Source: an uncultured Clostridia bacterium
GTDB taxonomy: Bacteria > Bacillota_A > Clostridia > Christensenellales > Aristaeellaceae
Length of the DNA stretch: 19,016 nucleotides
NCBI GenBank assembly: GCA_947166205.1
Contig: CAMVDI010000012.1
Span: 1-19,016, forward strand
Direction: 5' to 3'
Shown piece by piece: positions 1 to 7,595 of this stretch (position 1 is its first letter; each line of letters begins with the position of its first letter). The notes under the pieces were generated by a model. It was not told where the DNA came from and made no database searches. It was given only the letters and a program-made list of their open reading frames with translations. Both the position numbers and the translations under genes were made by a program.

Positions 1-881
1 ACGGTAGCGGTCATCTTGCCGGCCTTGATGGCTTCGAAAGCGGCGTCGGTGGCGTCCACGCCGATGACGGCGATGGAAGGATCGCCTTCGTTGCCGGTGT
101 TGTATCCGGACTGGTTCAGAGCCGCGATGACGCCGATGGCCATGTCATCGTTGTTGGCGAAGACCAGCTCGATTTCCGGATGAGCCTGCCAGGTGGACAG
201 CATCGCGTCGTTGGCCTTGGTGGTGTCCCAGTCAGCCACGATCACGTCGGTGACCATTTCCATCGGCACGCCCAGCTCACGGGCGGTCTCTTCGGAATAC
301 TGGGTGCGGGCGATGGCTTCGGGGTTGTTGGCAACGCCCTTGAACTCGACGAACTGGACGGTGCCGTCGCCGTTCTTGTCGATGGCGGCGGGATCGGCAG
401 CCCACAGGTCAGCCAGGATTTCACCCTGCATGTCGCCGGCTTCGCGCGGCAGCGTGCCTACGAAGAAGGCGCCGGACTTCACGACAACGGACTCATAGGT
501 CTCTTCAGACGGCGGAATGTTGTAGAACAGGAAAGGAATCTTCGCCTCGGTCAGCTTGTCAACAAGCACCTGGCCGCCGGCGGGCTCCGCCAGATTGATG
601 ATCACGAAATCGGGGTTCTTGCCGATGGCCTGGTCGCACTGCTCAACCTGCTTCGCCATGTCGTCGCCGGCATCCTGCATGTCCAGGTTGATCTTCACGC
701 CCAGCTCTTCGCCAACAGCCTCGGCCCACTTGATCATGCCCTGACGGACAGAGGATCCGTAGGTGTCGTCGAACTTCCAGACGAGCACTGTCACATTGTA
801 CTCGGTCTTCGCTTCCGCCAGGGCGGCCGCGCAGCCCAGCACCATGCACAGGGCCAGCAACAGGGATACGAGTTTCTTCAT
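1..881 (-). CDS. mglB: Galactose/glucose-binding ABC transporter lipoprotein or periplasmic-type protein, 3' part cut by window edge
   Basis: This is the substrate-binding component of an MglABC-type galactose/methyl-galactoside importer, acting outside the membrane. The 293 codons present begin MKKLVSLLLALCMVLGC, a signal peptide with a weak lipobox (VLGC, Cys17) that could alternatively be cut after ALA or AEA. A calcium-binding loop typical of MglB, DKNGDGTVQ, lies at residues 168-176. Sugar-site landmarks are recognisable: Asn121, ARTQY with Arg192, DWDTTKA with Trp218, FANNDDMA at 241-248 and GVDA at 274-277. By alignment from memory to the E. coli protein, His152 and Asp154 correspond to Asn186 and Glu188 here, so sugar preference may differ. 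The ATG at 881 has an AAGGAGG ribosome site about 8 bases upstream. The permease and ATPase genes would lie beyond position 1. Family call is firm; exact ligand is inferred. Confidence 0.93.
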   Translation of the reverse strand, partial: MKKLVSLLLALCMVLGCAAALAEAKTEYNVTVLVWKFDDTYGSSVRQGMIKWAEAVGEELGVKINLDMQDAGDDMAKQVEQCDQAIGKNPDFVIINLAEPAGGQVLVDKLTEAKIPFLFYNIPPSEETYESVVVKSGAFFVGTLPREAGDMQGEILADLWAADPAAIDKNGDGTVQFVEFKGVANNPEAIARTQYSEETARELGVPMEMVTDVIVADWDTTKANDAMLSTWQAHPEIELVFANNDDMAIGVIAALNQSGYNTGNEGDPSIAVIGVDATDAAFEAIKAGKMTAT

Positions 882-903
882 AGGTGTACCCTCCTTTTAT
901 TTT

Positions 904-941
904 TCCCGGAATCCGGGATTCTTCAAATGGCTGAGCCATTT
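904..941. promoter_or_regulatory. Two perfect odd-centred palindromes upstream of mglB
   Basis: Two inverted repeats with no mismatches sit side by side. TCCCGGA-A-TCCGGGA occupies 904-918 (centre 911) and AAATGGCT-G-AGCCATTT occupies 925-941 (centre 933). Their centres are 22 bp apart, about two helical turns. The second overlaps the predicted -10 and start site, and both lie between the promoter and the ribosome site. They could be operators for a sugar-responsive repressor, or hairpins in the leader RNA. No regulator gene is visible nearby. Confidence 0.5.
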
Positions 942-964
942 AAAAGACGCTTGGAAAATGTCAA
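937..964 (-). promoter_or_regulatory. Promoter of mglB
   Basis: On the minus strand a perfect TTGACA (959-964) is followed after 16 bases by a weak -10, TAAATG (937-942). The start site would fall near 930, inside or beside the palindrome at 925-941, giving a leader of about 50 bases before the ATG. The -10 match is poor, so the promoter call rests mainly on the -35 box and on position. Confidence 0.5.
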
Positions 965-1137
965 AAGCTGCGCTCTTTGACGTCAGATTACACAAATCGG
1001 ATGAGCACATTCTACCAGAAACATCGGATCATTTCAAGAGGAAACGCGGGATTATTTCCAATCCGTCTTCTGGAATCCGTTTCAGTTTTTTCTCTTTTTG
1101 GTTCGTTTTTATTTCACCGTTCCCACGGACTGATCCT

Positions 1138-2106
1138 TCACCGGCCGTCTTTTCCCGACTCCAGCCAGGCGCACTCCCTTTCCGAAAGCAGTGTCTCCGC
1201 GGCTTCCGCGTTCTGGCGCAGCCGCTCCGGCCGGGAGGCGCTGACCACCGCGTAGGCGTTCAGCCCCTGGTGGAAAATCCAGCTCAGGGCGATCTGCGGA
1301 ACGGTCTTTCCCTTTTCCCGGGCCAGCTGTTCGCACCGGGCCAGCCGCTCCAGGTTTTCCGGATACAGGAAGCCCTCCCGGGCGAAGGAGTCCAGCGCCG
1401 CCCCGGCGCCTTCGGGATCATCGCTCCGAAACCGGCCGCTCATGAGGCCCCGGCCCAGACTGGAATAGGCGATCACGGCCATTCCGTTCTCCCGGTACCA
1501 TCTCCGGTCCCCCGACGCCCCGGGGCCGGCGAGGGTCACGCAGCCCCCGCCCCAGGGATCCCGGATCTGGGCCGCCAGCCCGAACTGGGGGCTGGAAGCG
1601 GTCATGGGGCGCAGCCCGTGGGCCGCGGCATAGGCGTTGGCCTCCCGGATCCGCTCCGTCGTCCAGTTGGAGCCGCCGAAAGCCCGGATCCGGCCCTCTT
1701 CCCACAGGGCATGAAAGGTCTCCATGATTTCCCCCACGGCCACGGAGGGATCGTCCCTGTGCAGCAGCCAGACGTCGATGCGGTCCGTCCGAAGGCAGTC
1801 CAGGGAGGTTTCCAGATCCCTTCGCATCTCCCGGGCGTTCACCCGGCGGGTGCCGTCCTCCGCGGGATGGCCGCATTTGGAAAGCAGCACGATCCTTTCC
1901 CGGTTGCCCGGCTTCTCCAGCCAGCGGCCGAGGCTGTTCTCGGACAGCCCGTAAACCCGCGCGGTGTCGATGGCGTTGATGCCCTGTTCCAGCGCCGTCT
2001 CCAGCAGACCTGAGCCGTCGCCCCCGGTGCTGAAGGGAGCGGAGGCCGTTCCCAGAAAGATCCGGGATACCGGCCGGCTGATTCCGTCGATCTGTCCGTA
2101 TATCAT
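1138..2106 (-). CDS. Aldo/keto reductase family protein
   Basis: This is a predicted cytosolic NAD(P)H-dependent oxidoreductase with the AKR (beta/alpha)8 barrel. The catalytic tetrad is visible counting from the proposed start: Asp47 and Tyr52 in INAIDTARVYG, Lys77 in LLSKCG and His116 in VWLLHRDDP. GSNW and the late ASRPERL stretch fit the cofactor-binding end of the barrel. The length of 322 residues is normal. The start is placed at 2106 (MIYGQ) because AGAGG lies 9 bases before it; the upstream ATG at 2115 would sit directly against that site. The gene lies 60 bases after lepB on the same strand and may be read through from that operon. The substrate cannot be told from the sequence. No terminator was seen after its stop. 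Confidence 0.9.
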   Translation of the reverse strand: MIYGQIDGISRPVSRIFLGTASAPFSTGGDGSGLLETALEQGINAIDTARVYGLSENSLGRWLEKPGNRERIVLLSKCGHPAEDGTRRVNAREMRRDLETSLDCLRTDRIDVWLLHRDDPSVAVGEIMETFHALWEEGRIRAFGGSNWTTERIREANAYAAAHGLRPMTASSPQFGLAAQIRDPWGGGCVTLAGPGASGDRRWYRENGMAVIAYSSLGRGLMSGRFRSDDPEGAGAALDSFAREGFLYPENLERLARCEQLAREKGKTVPQIALSWIFHQGLNAYAVVSASRPERLRQNAEAAETLLSERECAWLESGKDGR

Positions 2107-2118
2107 CGGTTTCATCCT

Positions 2119-2134
2119 CTTCTCATATGATAAG
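2119..2134. repeat. Near-perfect 16-bp palindrome before the aldo/keto reductase
   Basis: CTTCTCATATGATAAG is an inverted repeat with one mismatched pair around TCATATGA. It lies just upstream of the reductase ribosome site in the 60-base gap after lepB. It could be an operator or an RNA structure. There is no clear promoter around it. Confidence 0.3.
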
Positions 2135-2166
2135 AAAGGAAAGGCAGGTTCCTCCGGAGCGGAAGG

Positions 2167-3126
2167 CTACCGGATTTCCCGCCAGGCCCCGGGGGGCAGG
2201 ATCACGAAACGGACCTGGCCAATCAGCATATCCCTGCTGATCGGTCCCTGTGCGCGGCTGTCGTTGGAATTGTTCCGGTGGTCGCCCATGACAAAGTACA
2301 GGTCGCTCTTCAGGGTGAATTCCTTCCCGATCAGCGCGGCGACCTTGTCAGGATCCCCGGAGATGATTTCGCCGTTCAGGTACAGGACACCCTCCCGGTA
2401 GGCCAGCAGGTCCCCGTCCGCCGCCTCCGCCTCCGAGCAGATGCCTCTCCAGGGCCATTTTTCGCCGTTCACGTAAACCGCGGCGAAAGCCTTCGTCTCA
2501 TCCGTATAATCCAGCGTCAGCGTATCCCCTTTCTGCGGGATGCGGACCTCCGGAAAGCTCAGGGGCTGGGTGCGGCTGTCATACCGGTAGTCGTCGGTGA
2601 TGTAGGTTTCCTCCTGCTTCTCCCCGTTCACGTAAAGGTATCCGTCCGCGATGCTGACCCGATCCCCGGGCATGCCGATCAGCCGCTTGACGAAGTTGGT
2701 GTCCCCCCGTCCGGGATATCTGCAGATGACCACGTCGAACCGCTTCGGCGCGCCGAATCCGGTAGTCAGCCGGGCGGCGCTCTCCTTCGTCTCGTTGTCC
2801 TGCCAGGGGAGGGAAAGCCAGGTACTGGCGTAGTTCCACTTGGAGACAAACATCACTTCCCCGTTGGCCAGGGTGTCGTTCATGCTGGCCCCGTCCACCC
2901 GAACCGGCTCAAAGACGAAGGAGCGGATCACCAGCGCCGCGATCACCGCGGCCAGAAGGGTCAGCACCCATGAAATGGTTTCGGCCGCCACCCCCGTCAC
3001 CGTCCATCCGAAAATCTTCATTCCTTCCAGTCTGTTGGGCTTCTTCTTCCTGTTCTTTTTGCCGCCCGCCTCCGGCTTCTGTCCGGATGGATTTTCCTCA
3101 GCGGGCGCGATGGGTTTCCTTTCCAT
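2167..3126 (-). CDS. lepB: Signal peptidase I
   Basis: This membrane serine protease removes signal peptides from exported proteins. A basic, Lys/Arg-rich cytosolic tail (residues 1-45) leads into one membrane segment (about 50-68), followed by the catalytic Ser81 in VDGASMNDTL. The general base is Lys147 in NFVKRLIGMPGD. The family box GDHRNNSNDSR is at 281-291. At 319 residues it is longer than many Gram-positive homologues, with extra sequence at about 170-270 between the Lys box and the GDHR box. Its ATG shares one base with the TGA of the upstream TPR gene, and AAGGAGG within that gene's end serves as ribosome site. Translation is therefore probably coupled to the mrfAB-TPR operon. The SxM motif reads SMN rather than the usual SMxP. 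Confidence 0.95.
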   Translation of the reverse strand: MERKPIAPAEENPSGQKPEAGGKKNRKKKPNRLEGMKIFGWTVTGVAAETISWVLTLLAAVIAALVIRSFVFEPVRVDGASMNDTLANGEVMFVSKWNYASTWLSLPWQDNETKESAARLTTGFGAPKRFDVVICRYPGRGDTNFVKRLIGMPGDRVSIADGYLYVNGEKQEETYITDDYRYDSRTQPLSFPEVRIPQKGDTLTLDYTDETKAFAAVYVNGEKWPWRGICSEAEAADGDLLAYREGVLYLNGEIISGDPDKVAALIGKEFTLKSDLYFVMGDHRNNSNDSRAQGPISRDMLIGQVRFVILPPGAWREIR

Positions 3127-3947
3127 CAGTCCTCCTTCAGCGTCCGAAGCTCCGCTTCGAGCTGTTCCTTCGAGCAGTAGTTCAGCGGGGAAAACCGTCC
3201 TTCCAGGGCCTTTTCCAGCTTTGCGGCCGCCTCTTCCTTTCTGCCCGCCTCCAGGTCGTACCGGCTCAGGAAATACAGGGTGTCAATCTGCTCCGGCTTG
3301 ATCGCGTGCGCCTTGTCGAACCAGGTCTTTGCCTTTTCCCTGTCCCCCATGACCCGGTACCAGGTCTGGGCCAGGTTGTCCAGGCAGATGGAGTCATCCT
3401 CGTCGTAGTCCACAGCTTCCTCGTTGTATTTCAGCGCCTTCTGCCGTCCGGCTTCCCATTTTTCCTCCGGCGTCTTCGGGGCGCTCTCCCCCTCCGCGCT
3501 CTCCAGCATGGCCAGGGCCGGGTCCTCCGGCTCCGTCTCCGCCTGGGCCAGGAATTCTTCCTTCCTCCCCACGTCAAACTGCTCCACATACAGGTATCCC
3601 AGGGTTTCGTAGATCAGGCCGCTGGGATTTTTGCGGTGGAGCTCCTCCATCTTGCGGACCGCCTTGGCCGTATCCCCCAGCCGGAAGCAGCATACGGAGT
3701 AATACATGATCAGGTTCGCGCGCTGTTCCGGCGTCATGCCGGGGGTCTTCTGGTTCTTCACCAGGAAATCCTTGGCCTTCTGGTACTGTCCGTCCCGGAT
3801 GATCAGCACGGCGTAGGCCAGCATGTATTTCGCGTCCCTGAGCCCCTCCGAGAAGCATTCCTCATACAGCCGGATCGCCTCCGCGGTGTTTCCGCTCCGC
3901 TGCGCTTTATAGGCCCTGTTCGCTTTGAAAACCGTTCCGATTCCCAT
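3126..3947 (-). CDS. Tetratricopeptide-repeat protein, cytosolic
   Basis: This 273-residue protein is built from helical repeats of TPR type. Examples are GNTAEAIRLYEECFSEGL near residue 20, QYQKAKDFLV, LGDTAKAVRKMEELH and a late DREKAKTWFDKAHAIKP. No signal peptide or membrane segment is seen. The start MGIGTVFKANRAYK at 3947 is preferred to an upstream in-frame ATG (4007) because AAGGAG lies 11 bases before it and the upstream codons overlap the end of mrfB with unremarkable sequence. The gene overlaps the mrfB tail by 41 bases and runs into lepB with a one-base overlap. TPR proteins usually act as scaffolds. The position between a DNA-repair nuclease and a signal peptidase does not indicate a clear job, and no function is assigned. 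Confidence 0.85.
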   Translation of the reverse strand: MGIGTVFKANRAYKAQRSGNTAEAIRLYEECFSEGLRDAKYMLAYAVLIIRDGQYQKAKDFLVKNQKTPGMTPEQRANLIMYYSVCCFRLGDTAKAVRKMEELHRKNPSGLIYETLGYLYVEQFDVGRKEEFLAQAETEPEDPALAMLESAEGESAPKTPEEKWEAGRQKALKYNEEAVDYDEDDSICLDNLAQTWYRVMGDREKAKTWFDKAHAIKPEQIDTLYFLSRYDLEAGRKEEAAAKLEKALEGRFSPLNYCSKEQLEAELRTLKED

Positions 3948-5181
3948 CCTTCGTTGATCTCCTTCCTGTTTCCGGTTCCTCTTCTCCCCCGGTGAGCCCT
4001 TCGGCACGCCCCTCCGGGAACCGCCGCGGCGTATATTCCTTTTCCAGCTTTCTCTTCAGCCGGAGCCGCCGGTATTGTAACTCATTTTTGATATCCTGTA
4101 CAGCCTTGTCTTCCGGCCGGAGAGCCGGGTCGCTCAGCGCCATGAGAGCCCTTTCCGTGGTCTCCAGCGCCGCCCCGCAGTCCTTCAGCCCGTGCTCCTG
4201 ATACTTGGCCAGCTCGATGTAAGGCGCCGCGCCGCCCCTGCGGGTCCGGATCATCTCCTGCCAGACCTCCGCCGCCCTTCCCCGGTCTCCCGCCCGGCGG
4301 TAGCTGACCGCCAGCGCGGCGGACGCCCTGGCGCCCATCCGCCCCCGGGAGGCCAGCCGGTAGCACTTCCGCGCTTCCTCCGGATAATGGAAACGCTCCA
4401 GAGCCCTGCCCATGGAAAACACATCCTCGCTGAAGCGGATCCGCTCCGGATGCTCGTACATCTCCGCCATATGGGTCAGCAGCACGCACAGGGAGGCGAT
4501 GTCCTGGGCGTTGTGGGCCAGCACGTCGTCCAGCAGGCTCTCCTGCCGGGTTTTCAGATAGTCGAAATACCGCTGGGGAACCTCCCGGCCCGGCAGGTCG
4601 TCCCCCCGGGGCTGTCCGAGAATGACCTCCTCCAGCCGGCCCAGGGCGCACCGGCCCAGCCGCAGCTTCCAGAGCCTGCGGGCCGTCTGCAGCAGGTCCA
4701 GGTGCGGCCGGTTCAGGCACTCCCGGCTCATCCGGTTCATCAGGAAGCGGCTTTCCAGCAGCGGCAGGTCAAAGGTCTTTCCGTTGAAGGTGCAGATCAT
4801 GTCGAAGCGGTTCAGCCCGGCCTCCACATGGCGCAAAAGAAAGCTTTCCTCGTCATAGTCCCGCATCAGAAACTGATGCACCTCAAACCCCTCGTCCGTC
4901 AGATAGCCCAGCCCCGTCAGGAAGGCCACCGTCCCGCTTCCGCCCAGCCCCGTGGTTTCCGTGTCCAGATAGAGAATCCGCCGGGGATCAAATCCCTCCG
5001 GCAGGGTCATCCCGCCCATTTTCTCCAGCGTCTCCCGCCGCACGTCCAGGGCGCCGGGAAATTCCGTCCCCGGGCGGAAAACCGCGACATGCCTGCAGTC
5101 CCGGGGGGCCTCCCGCGTATCTCCGGCCCGCCGGCCGCCGGAGGATCCTCCCACGGCCCGAAGCTTTTCCCGCAGATTCAT
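3907..5181 (-). CDS. mrfB: MrfB/YprB-type DEDDh exonuclease with C-terminal TPR-like region
   Basis: This is the predicted nuclease partner of the MrfA helicase; in Bacillus subtilis the pair repairs mitomycin C lesions independently of UvrABC. The RNase-H-like exonuclease domain shows Asp73 and Glu75 in YLDTETTGLG, Asp138 in TFNGKTFDLPLLESR, and His223 with Asp227 in AHNAQDIASL, the DEDDh set. Residues about 250-350 look like TPR helices, as in B. subtilis MrfB. The charged tail after 380 is not recognised. The length of 424 residues is close to the B. subtilis protein. The start at 5181 is chosen because its ATG overlaps the mrfA TGA as ATGA, giving translational coupling. Family assignment is firm from motifs and gene pairing; the repair role is inferred from the family. 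Confidence 0.93.
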   Translation of the reverse strand: MNLREKLRAVGGSSGGRRAGDTREAPRDCRHVAVFRPGTEFPGALDVRRETLEKMGGMTLPEGFDPRRILYLDTETTGLGGSGTVAFLTGLGYLTDEGFEVHQFLMRDYDEESFLLRHVEAGLNRFDMICTFNGKTFDLPLLESRFLMNRMSRECLNRPHLDLLQTARRLWKLRLGRCALGRLEEVILGQPRGDDLPGREVPQRYFDYLKTRQESLLDDVLAHNAQDIASLCVLLTHMAEMYEHPERIRFSEDVFSMGRALERFHYPEEARKCYRLASRGRMGARASAALAVSYRRAGDRGRAAEVWQEMIRTRRGGAAPYIELAKYQEHGLKDCGAALETTERALMALSDPALRPEDKAVQDIKNELQYRRLRLKRKLEKEYTPRRFPEGRAEGLTGGEEEPETGRRSTKDGNRNGFQSEQGL

Positions 5182-7448
5182 CTGGTCAGCTCCTTCAGCA
5201 GATAGACCGCCGTTTCCTTTCCGTCTGTGCCGATCTCGCCCACGGGTCCGACGCAGGAGGGACATCCGTTGGGGCATCCGCAGTCCAGCACCACCTGCAG
5301 CGCCCGCTCAAGCAGCATCTCCCGCATGCCGTAGGCCTTCTGGCTCAGGCCGATGCCGCCGGGGCAGTTGTCATACAGGATCAGGGTGGGCTCCCCGGTG
5401 ATGGGGCTCTTTACCTGATACACCACAGCGATGTCCCGGGGGCTGCACATCAGGTACAGCGGGCAGACGATGCGCAGCAGGTTCGCGATGCCCATCATCC
5501 CGTTCTTCAGCGTGTCGCTGGGCACCCGGGCGGCCAGCGCCGGCGGCAGCGTCCACCACATGGCGGTGGTATGCATATCCGTCTCCGGCAGCCGCACATG
5601 ACCGAATCCCAGGGTTTCGTGGGTGTCAAACCGGATCTTCTTGAACATGGTCACCAGGGCGGTCACCTTGATTTCCCCGATTCCCGTCCGGGATCCGCCC
5701 GGCGCCGTCTCTTCCTTTTCAATGTCCAGCAGGCTCAGGTTGATGTTCAGGTCCGCGTCCGTGTAGTACCCGGTGTCCGCCGCCCGGATATAGGCCTTGC
5801 AGGCGTCGAAGTCCAGCTTTTCCACCTGATACTGCCTGCCCTCGTGCATGTAGATGGCGTTCTCATGCAGCAGCATCGGCGCGGTAAACCGGTCCATCTC
5901 CCCCACCACCCGGTGCTTCGCCGGATCGGTGATGTCGATGATCACAAAGTTCTCCTCCGCCGCGGACCTCAGGGAAATCTCGCTGGCCGGAAAATCCTCC
6001 GCGGACCAGTGGTATTTCCCGTCCACCCGGTGGACGATGTTCTCCTCGTCCAGATAGTCCAGCAGCTCCTCCGTTCCCGGCGCGTTTCCGAAGGCGTCCC
6101 CCTCCTCGAAGGGAAGCTCGAAGGCAGCGCATTTCATATGGCTGATCAGGATATACAGATTGTCCGGGTTCAGCAGGGCGTTTTCGGGGCTCTGCCGGAG
6201 AAAGTATTCCGGATGGGTCACGATATACTGGTCGATGGCCGCGGAGGAGGCCACGAAGAAGACGATGCTGGCGCTCTGCCGCCGCCCGGCCCGGCCCGCC
6301 TGCTGCCACGCGCTGGCGATGGTTCCCGGGTATCCGCACAGCACGCAGGCGTCCAGCGCGCCGATATCGATGCCCAGCTCCAGCGCGTTGGTGGAGACGA
6401 CGGCGTCCACCTGCCCCGCCCGGAGCCCCCGCTCAATCTCCCGGCGCTCCGTGGGCAGGTATCCGCCCCGGTAGCCCCGGACGCGCCCGGCGTTGCCCAG
6501 CGGGTCCCGCACCATGTCCTTCAGGTATTTCGTCAGCACCTCCACCGTCAGCCGGGAGCGGGCGAAGGTGATGGCCTGGATCCCGTTCTTCAGCAGCATG
6601 CCGCTGATGGACCGGGTCACCGGGATGCACCCCTTCCGGATTCCCAGCTGGCGGTTGATGACTGGCGGATTGTAGAAAACGAAGTGCCTTTCCCCCATCG
6701 ACGCGCCGTTCTCGTCGATCAGGGTCACGGGCCGCCCGATCAGCGTCTCCGCCAGCTCCTTCGGGTTGGCGATGGTGGCGGAGCAGAGGATGAACTGGGG
6801 ATGGCTTCCGTAAAAATCGCAGAGGCGCAGGAGCCTGCGCAGGACGTTGGCCAGATTGCTCCCGAAGACGCCCCGGTAGGTATGGATCTCGTCGATGACG
6901 ATGTATTTCAGGTTTTCAAACAGCTTCACCCATTTGGTGTGATGGGGCAGGATGCCGGAATGCAGCATGTCCGGGTTGGTGACCACGATGTGCCCCGCCT
7001 GCCGGACCGCCTTCCGGGCCGCCGCCGGGGTGTCCCCGTCATAGGTATAGGTCTTGATGTCCGCGCCCATGATCTCAATCAGCTCGTAGAGCTCGCTGAC
7101 CTGGTCCGCGGACAGCGCCTTGGTGGGAAAAAGGTACAGGGCCCGGGCGTCCGGGTTCCGCAGAATCGCGGACAGCACGGGAAGGTTGTAGCACATGGTT
7201 TTTCCGGAGGCGGTGGGCGTAACGACCGTCACGTCCTCCCCCCGGTCCGTCGCCTCGACGCTCCTGGCCTGGTGGATGTACAGCTCATGGATCCCCCGCC
7301 GGGCCAGCACCGGCTTCAGCCTTTCGTCCAGGCAGTCCGGGAAGGGCGCCGTGCGCGCTTCCCGGGGCGGGATCACCTCCCACCGGGTGACGTTCTCCAT
7401 AAAACCGGGATCCTGCCGAAGCTGATCCGCCAGCTGCCTCACATTCAT
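5178..7448 (-). CDS. mrfA: MrfA/YprA-type DEXH-box DNA helicase with C-terminal zinc-binding domain
   Basis: This is an SF2 helicase of the MrfA family that works with MrfB in repair of bulky DNA damage. The nucleotide-binding motif TPTASGKT is at residues 77-84, DEIH at 186-189 and SAT at 223-225. The second RecA-like domain carries STNALELGIDIG and QQAGRAGRR. The C-terminal domain of DUF1998/MrfA type ends in DCGCPNGCPSC, with Cys723, 725, 729 and 732 as likely zinc ligands. The length of 756 residues matches the family. The ribosome site is weak (GAAGGG about 11 bases before the ATG). The gene heads an overlapping operon with mrfB, a TPR gene and lepB. All expected motifs are intact. Confidence 0.95.
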   Translation of the reverse strand: MNVRQLADQLRQDPGFMENVTRWEVIPPREARTAPFPDCLDERLKPVLARRGIHELYIHQARSVEATDRGEDVTVVTPTASGKTMCYNLPVLSAILRNPDARALYLFPTKALSADQVSELYELIEIMGADIKTYTYDGDTPAAARKAVRQAGHIVVTNPDMLHSGILPHHTKWVKLFENLKYIVIDEIHTYRGVFGSNLANVLRRLLRLCDFYGSHPQFILCSATIANPKELAETLIGRPVTLIDENGASMGERHFVFYNPPVINRQLGIRKGCIPVTRSISGMLLKNGIQAITFARSRLTVEVLTKYLKDMVRDPLGNAGRVRGYRGGYLPTERREIERGLRAGQVDAVVSTNALELGIDIGALDACVLCGYPGTIASAWQQAGRAGRRQSASIVFFVASSAAIDQYIVTHPEYFLRQSPENALLNPDNLYILISHMKCAAFELPFEEGDAFGNAPGTEELLDYLDEENIVHRVDGKYHWSAEDFPASEISLRSAAEENFVIIDITDPAKHRVVGEMDRFTAPMLLHENAIYMHEGRQYQVEKLDFDACKAYIRAADTGYYTDADLNINLSLLDIEKEETAPGGSRTGIGEIKVTALVTMFKKIRFDTHETLGFGHVRLPETDMHTTAMWWTLPPALAARVPSDTLKNGMMGIANLLRIVCPLYLMCSPRDIAVVYQVKSPITGEPTLILYDNCPGGIGLSQKAYGMREMLLERALQVVLDCGCPNGCPSCVGPVGEIGTDGKETAVYLLKELTR

Positions 7449-7481
7449 CCGATTCCCGCCCTTCAGGTTCTCTTTCCGCCT

Positions 7482-7510
7482 ATCATACCACGGTTCACCG
7501 GGCGGCGCAA
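7482..7510 (-). promoter_or_regulatory. Promoter of the mrfA operon
   Basis: On the minus strand TTGCGC (7505-7510) is followed after exactly 17 bases by TATGAT (7482-7487), preceded by TGG, an extended -10. The start site would be near 7475, giving a leader of under 30 bases. No LexA-like (CGAACRNRYGTTYC-type) box was seen near it. Confidence 0.6.
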
Positions 7511-7534
7511 TTGAAACGCGGAGGCGGCATTCCG

Positions 7535-7561
7535 AAAAAAAAACAGGGGGGCGGTCCCCCC
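7535..7561 (-). terminator. Rho-independent terminator of the metal-efflux operon
   Basis: On the minus strand GGGGGG-ACCG-CCCCCC is followed by TG and nine T. It starts 35 bases after the ATPase stop codon. A copy of the short ACAC-GGGGGACGG motif lies between the stop and this hairpin. Confidence 0.85.
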
Positions 7562-7567
7562 TTCGGA

Positions 7568-7583
7568 GAACCGTCCCCCGTGT
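7568..7583 (-). repeat. 16-nt motif, copy 1 (minus strand)
   Basis: The minus strand reads ACACGGGGGACGGTTC. It differs by one base from the plus-strand copy at 11508-11523. Both sit at the base of a terminator hairpin directly after a gene. Confidence 0.6.
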
Positions 7584-7595
7584 ATCCGGACCGGC

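Noticed and set aside
180..980. Long plus-strand frame opposite mglB
   Set aside because: It is the antisense shadow of a well-supported mglB; it has no ribosome site and no recognisable family.
763..2013. 416-codon plus-strand open frame
   Set aside because: It runs opposite the aldo/keto reductase with intact catalytic tetrad; Pro/Arg-rich composition typical of GC-rich antisense.
5571..7514. 647-codon plus-strand open frame opposite mrfA
   Set aside because: mrfA carries all helicase and zinc motifs on the other strand; the plus frame has none.
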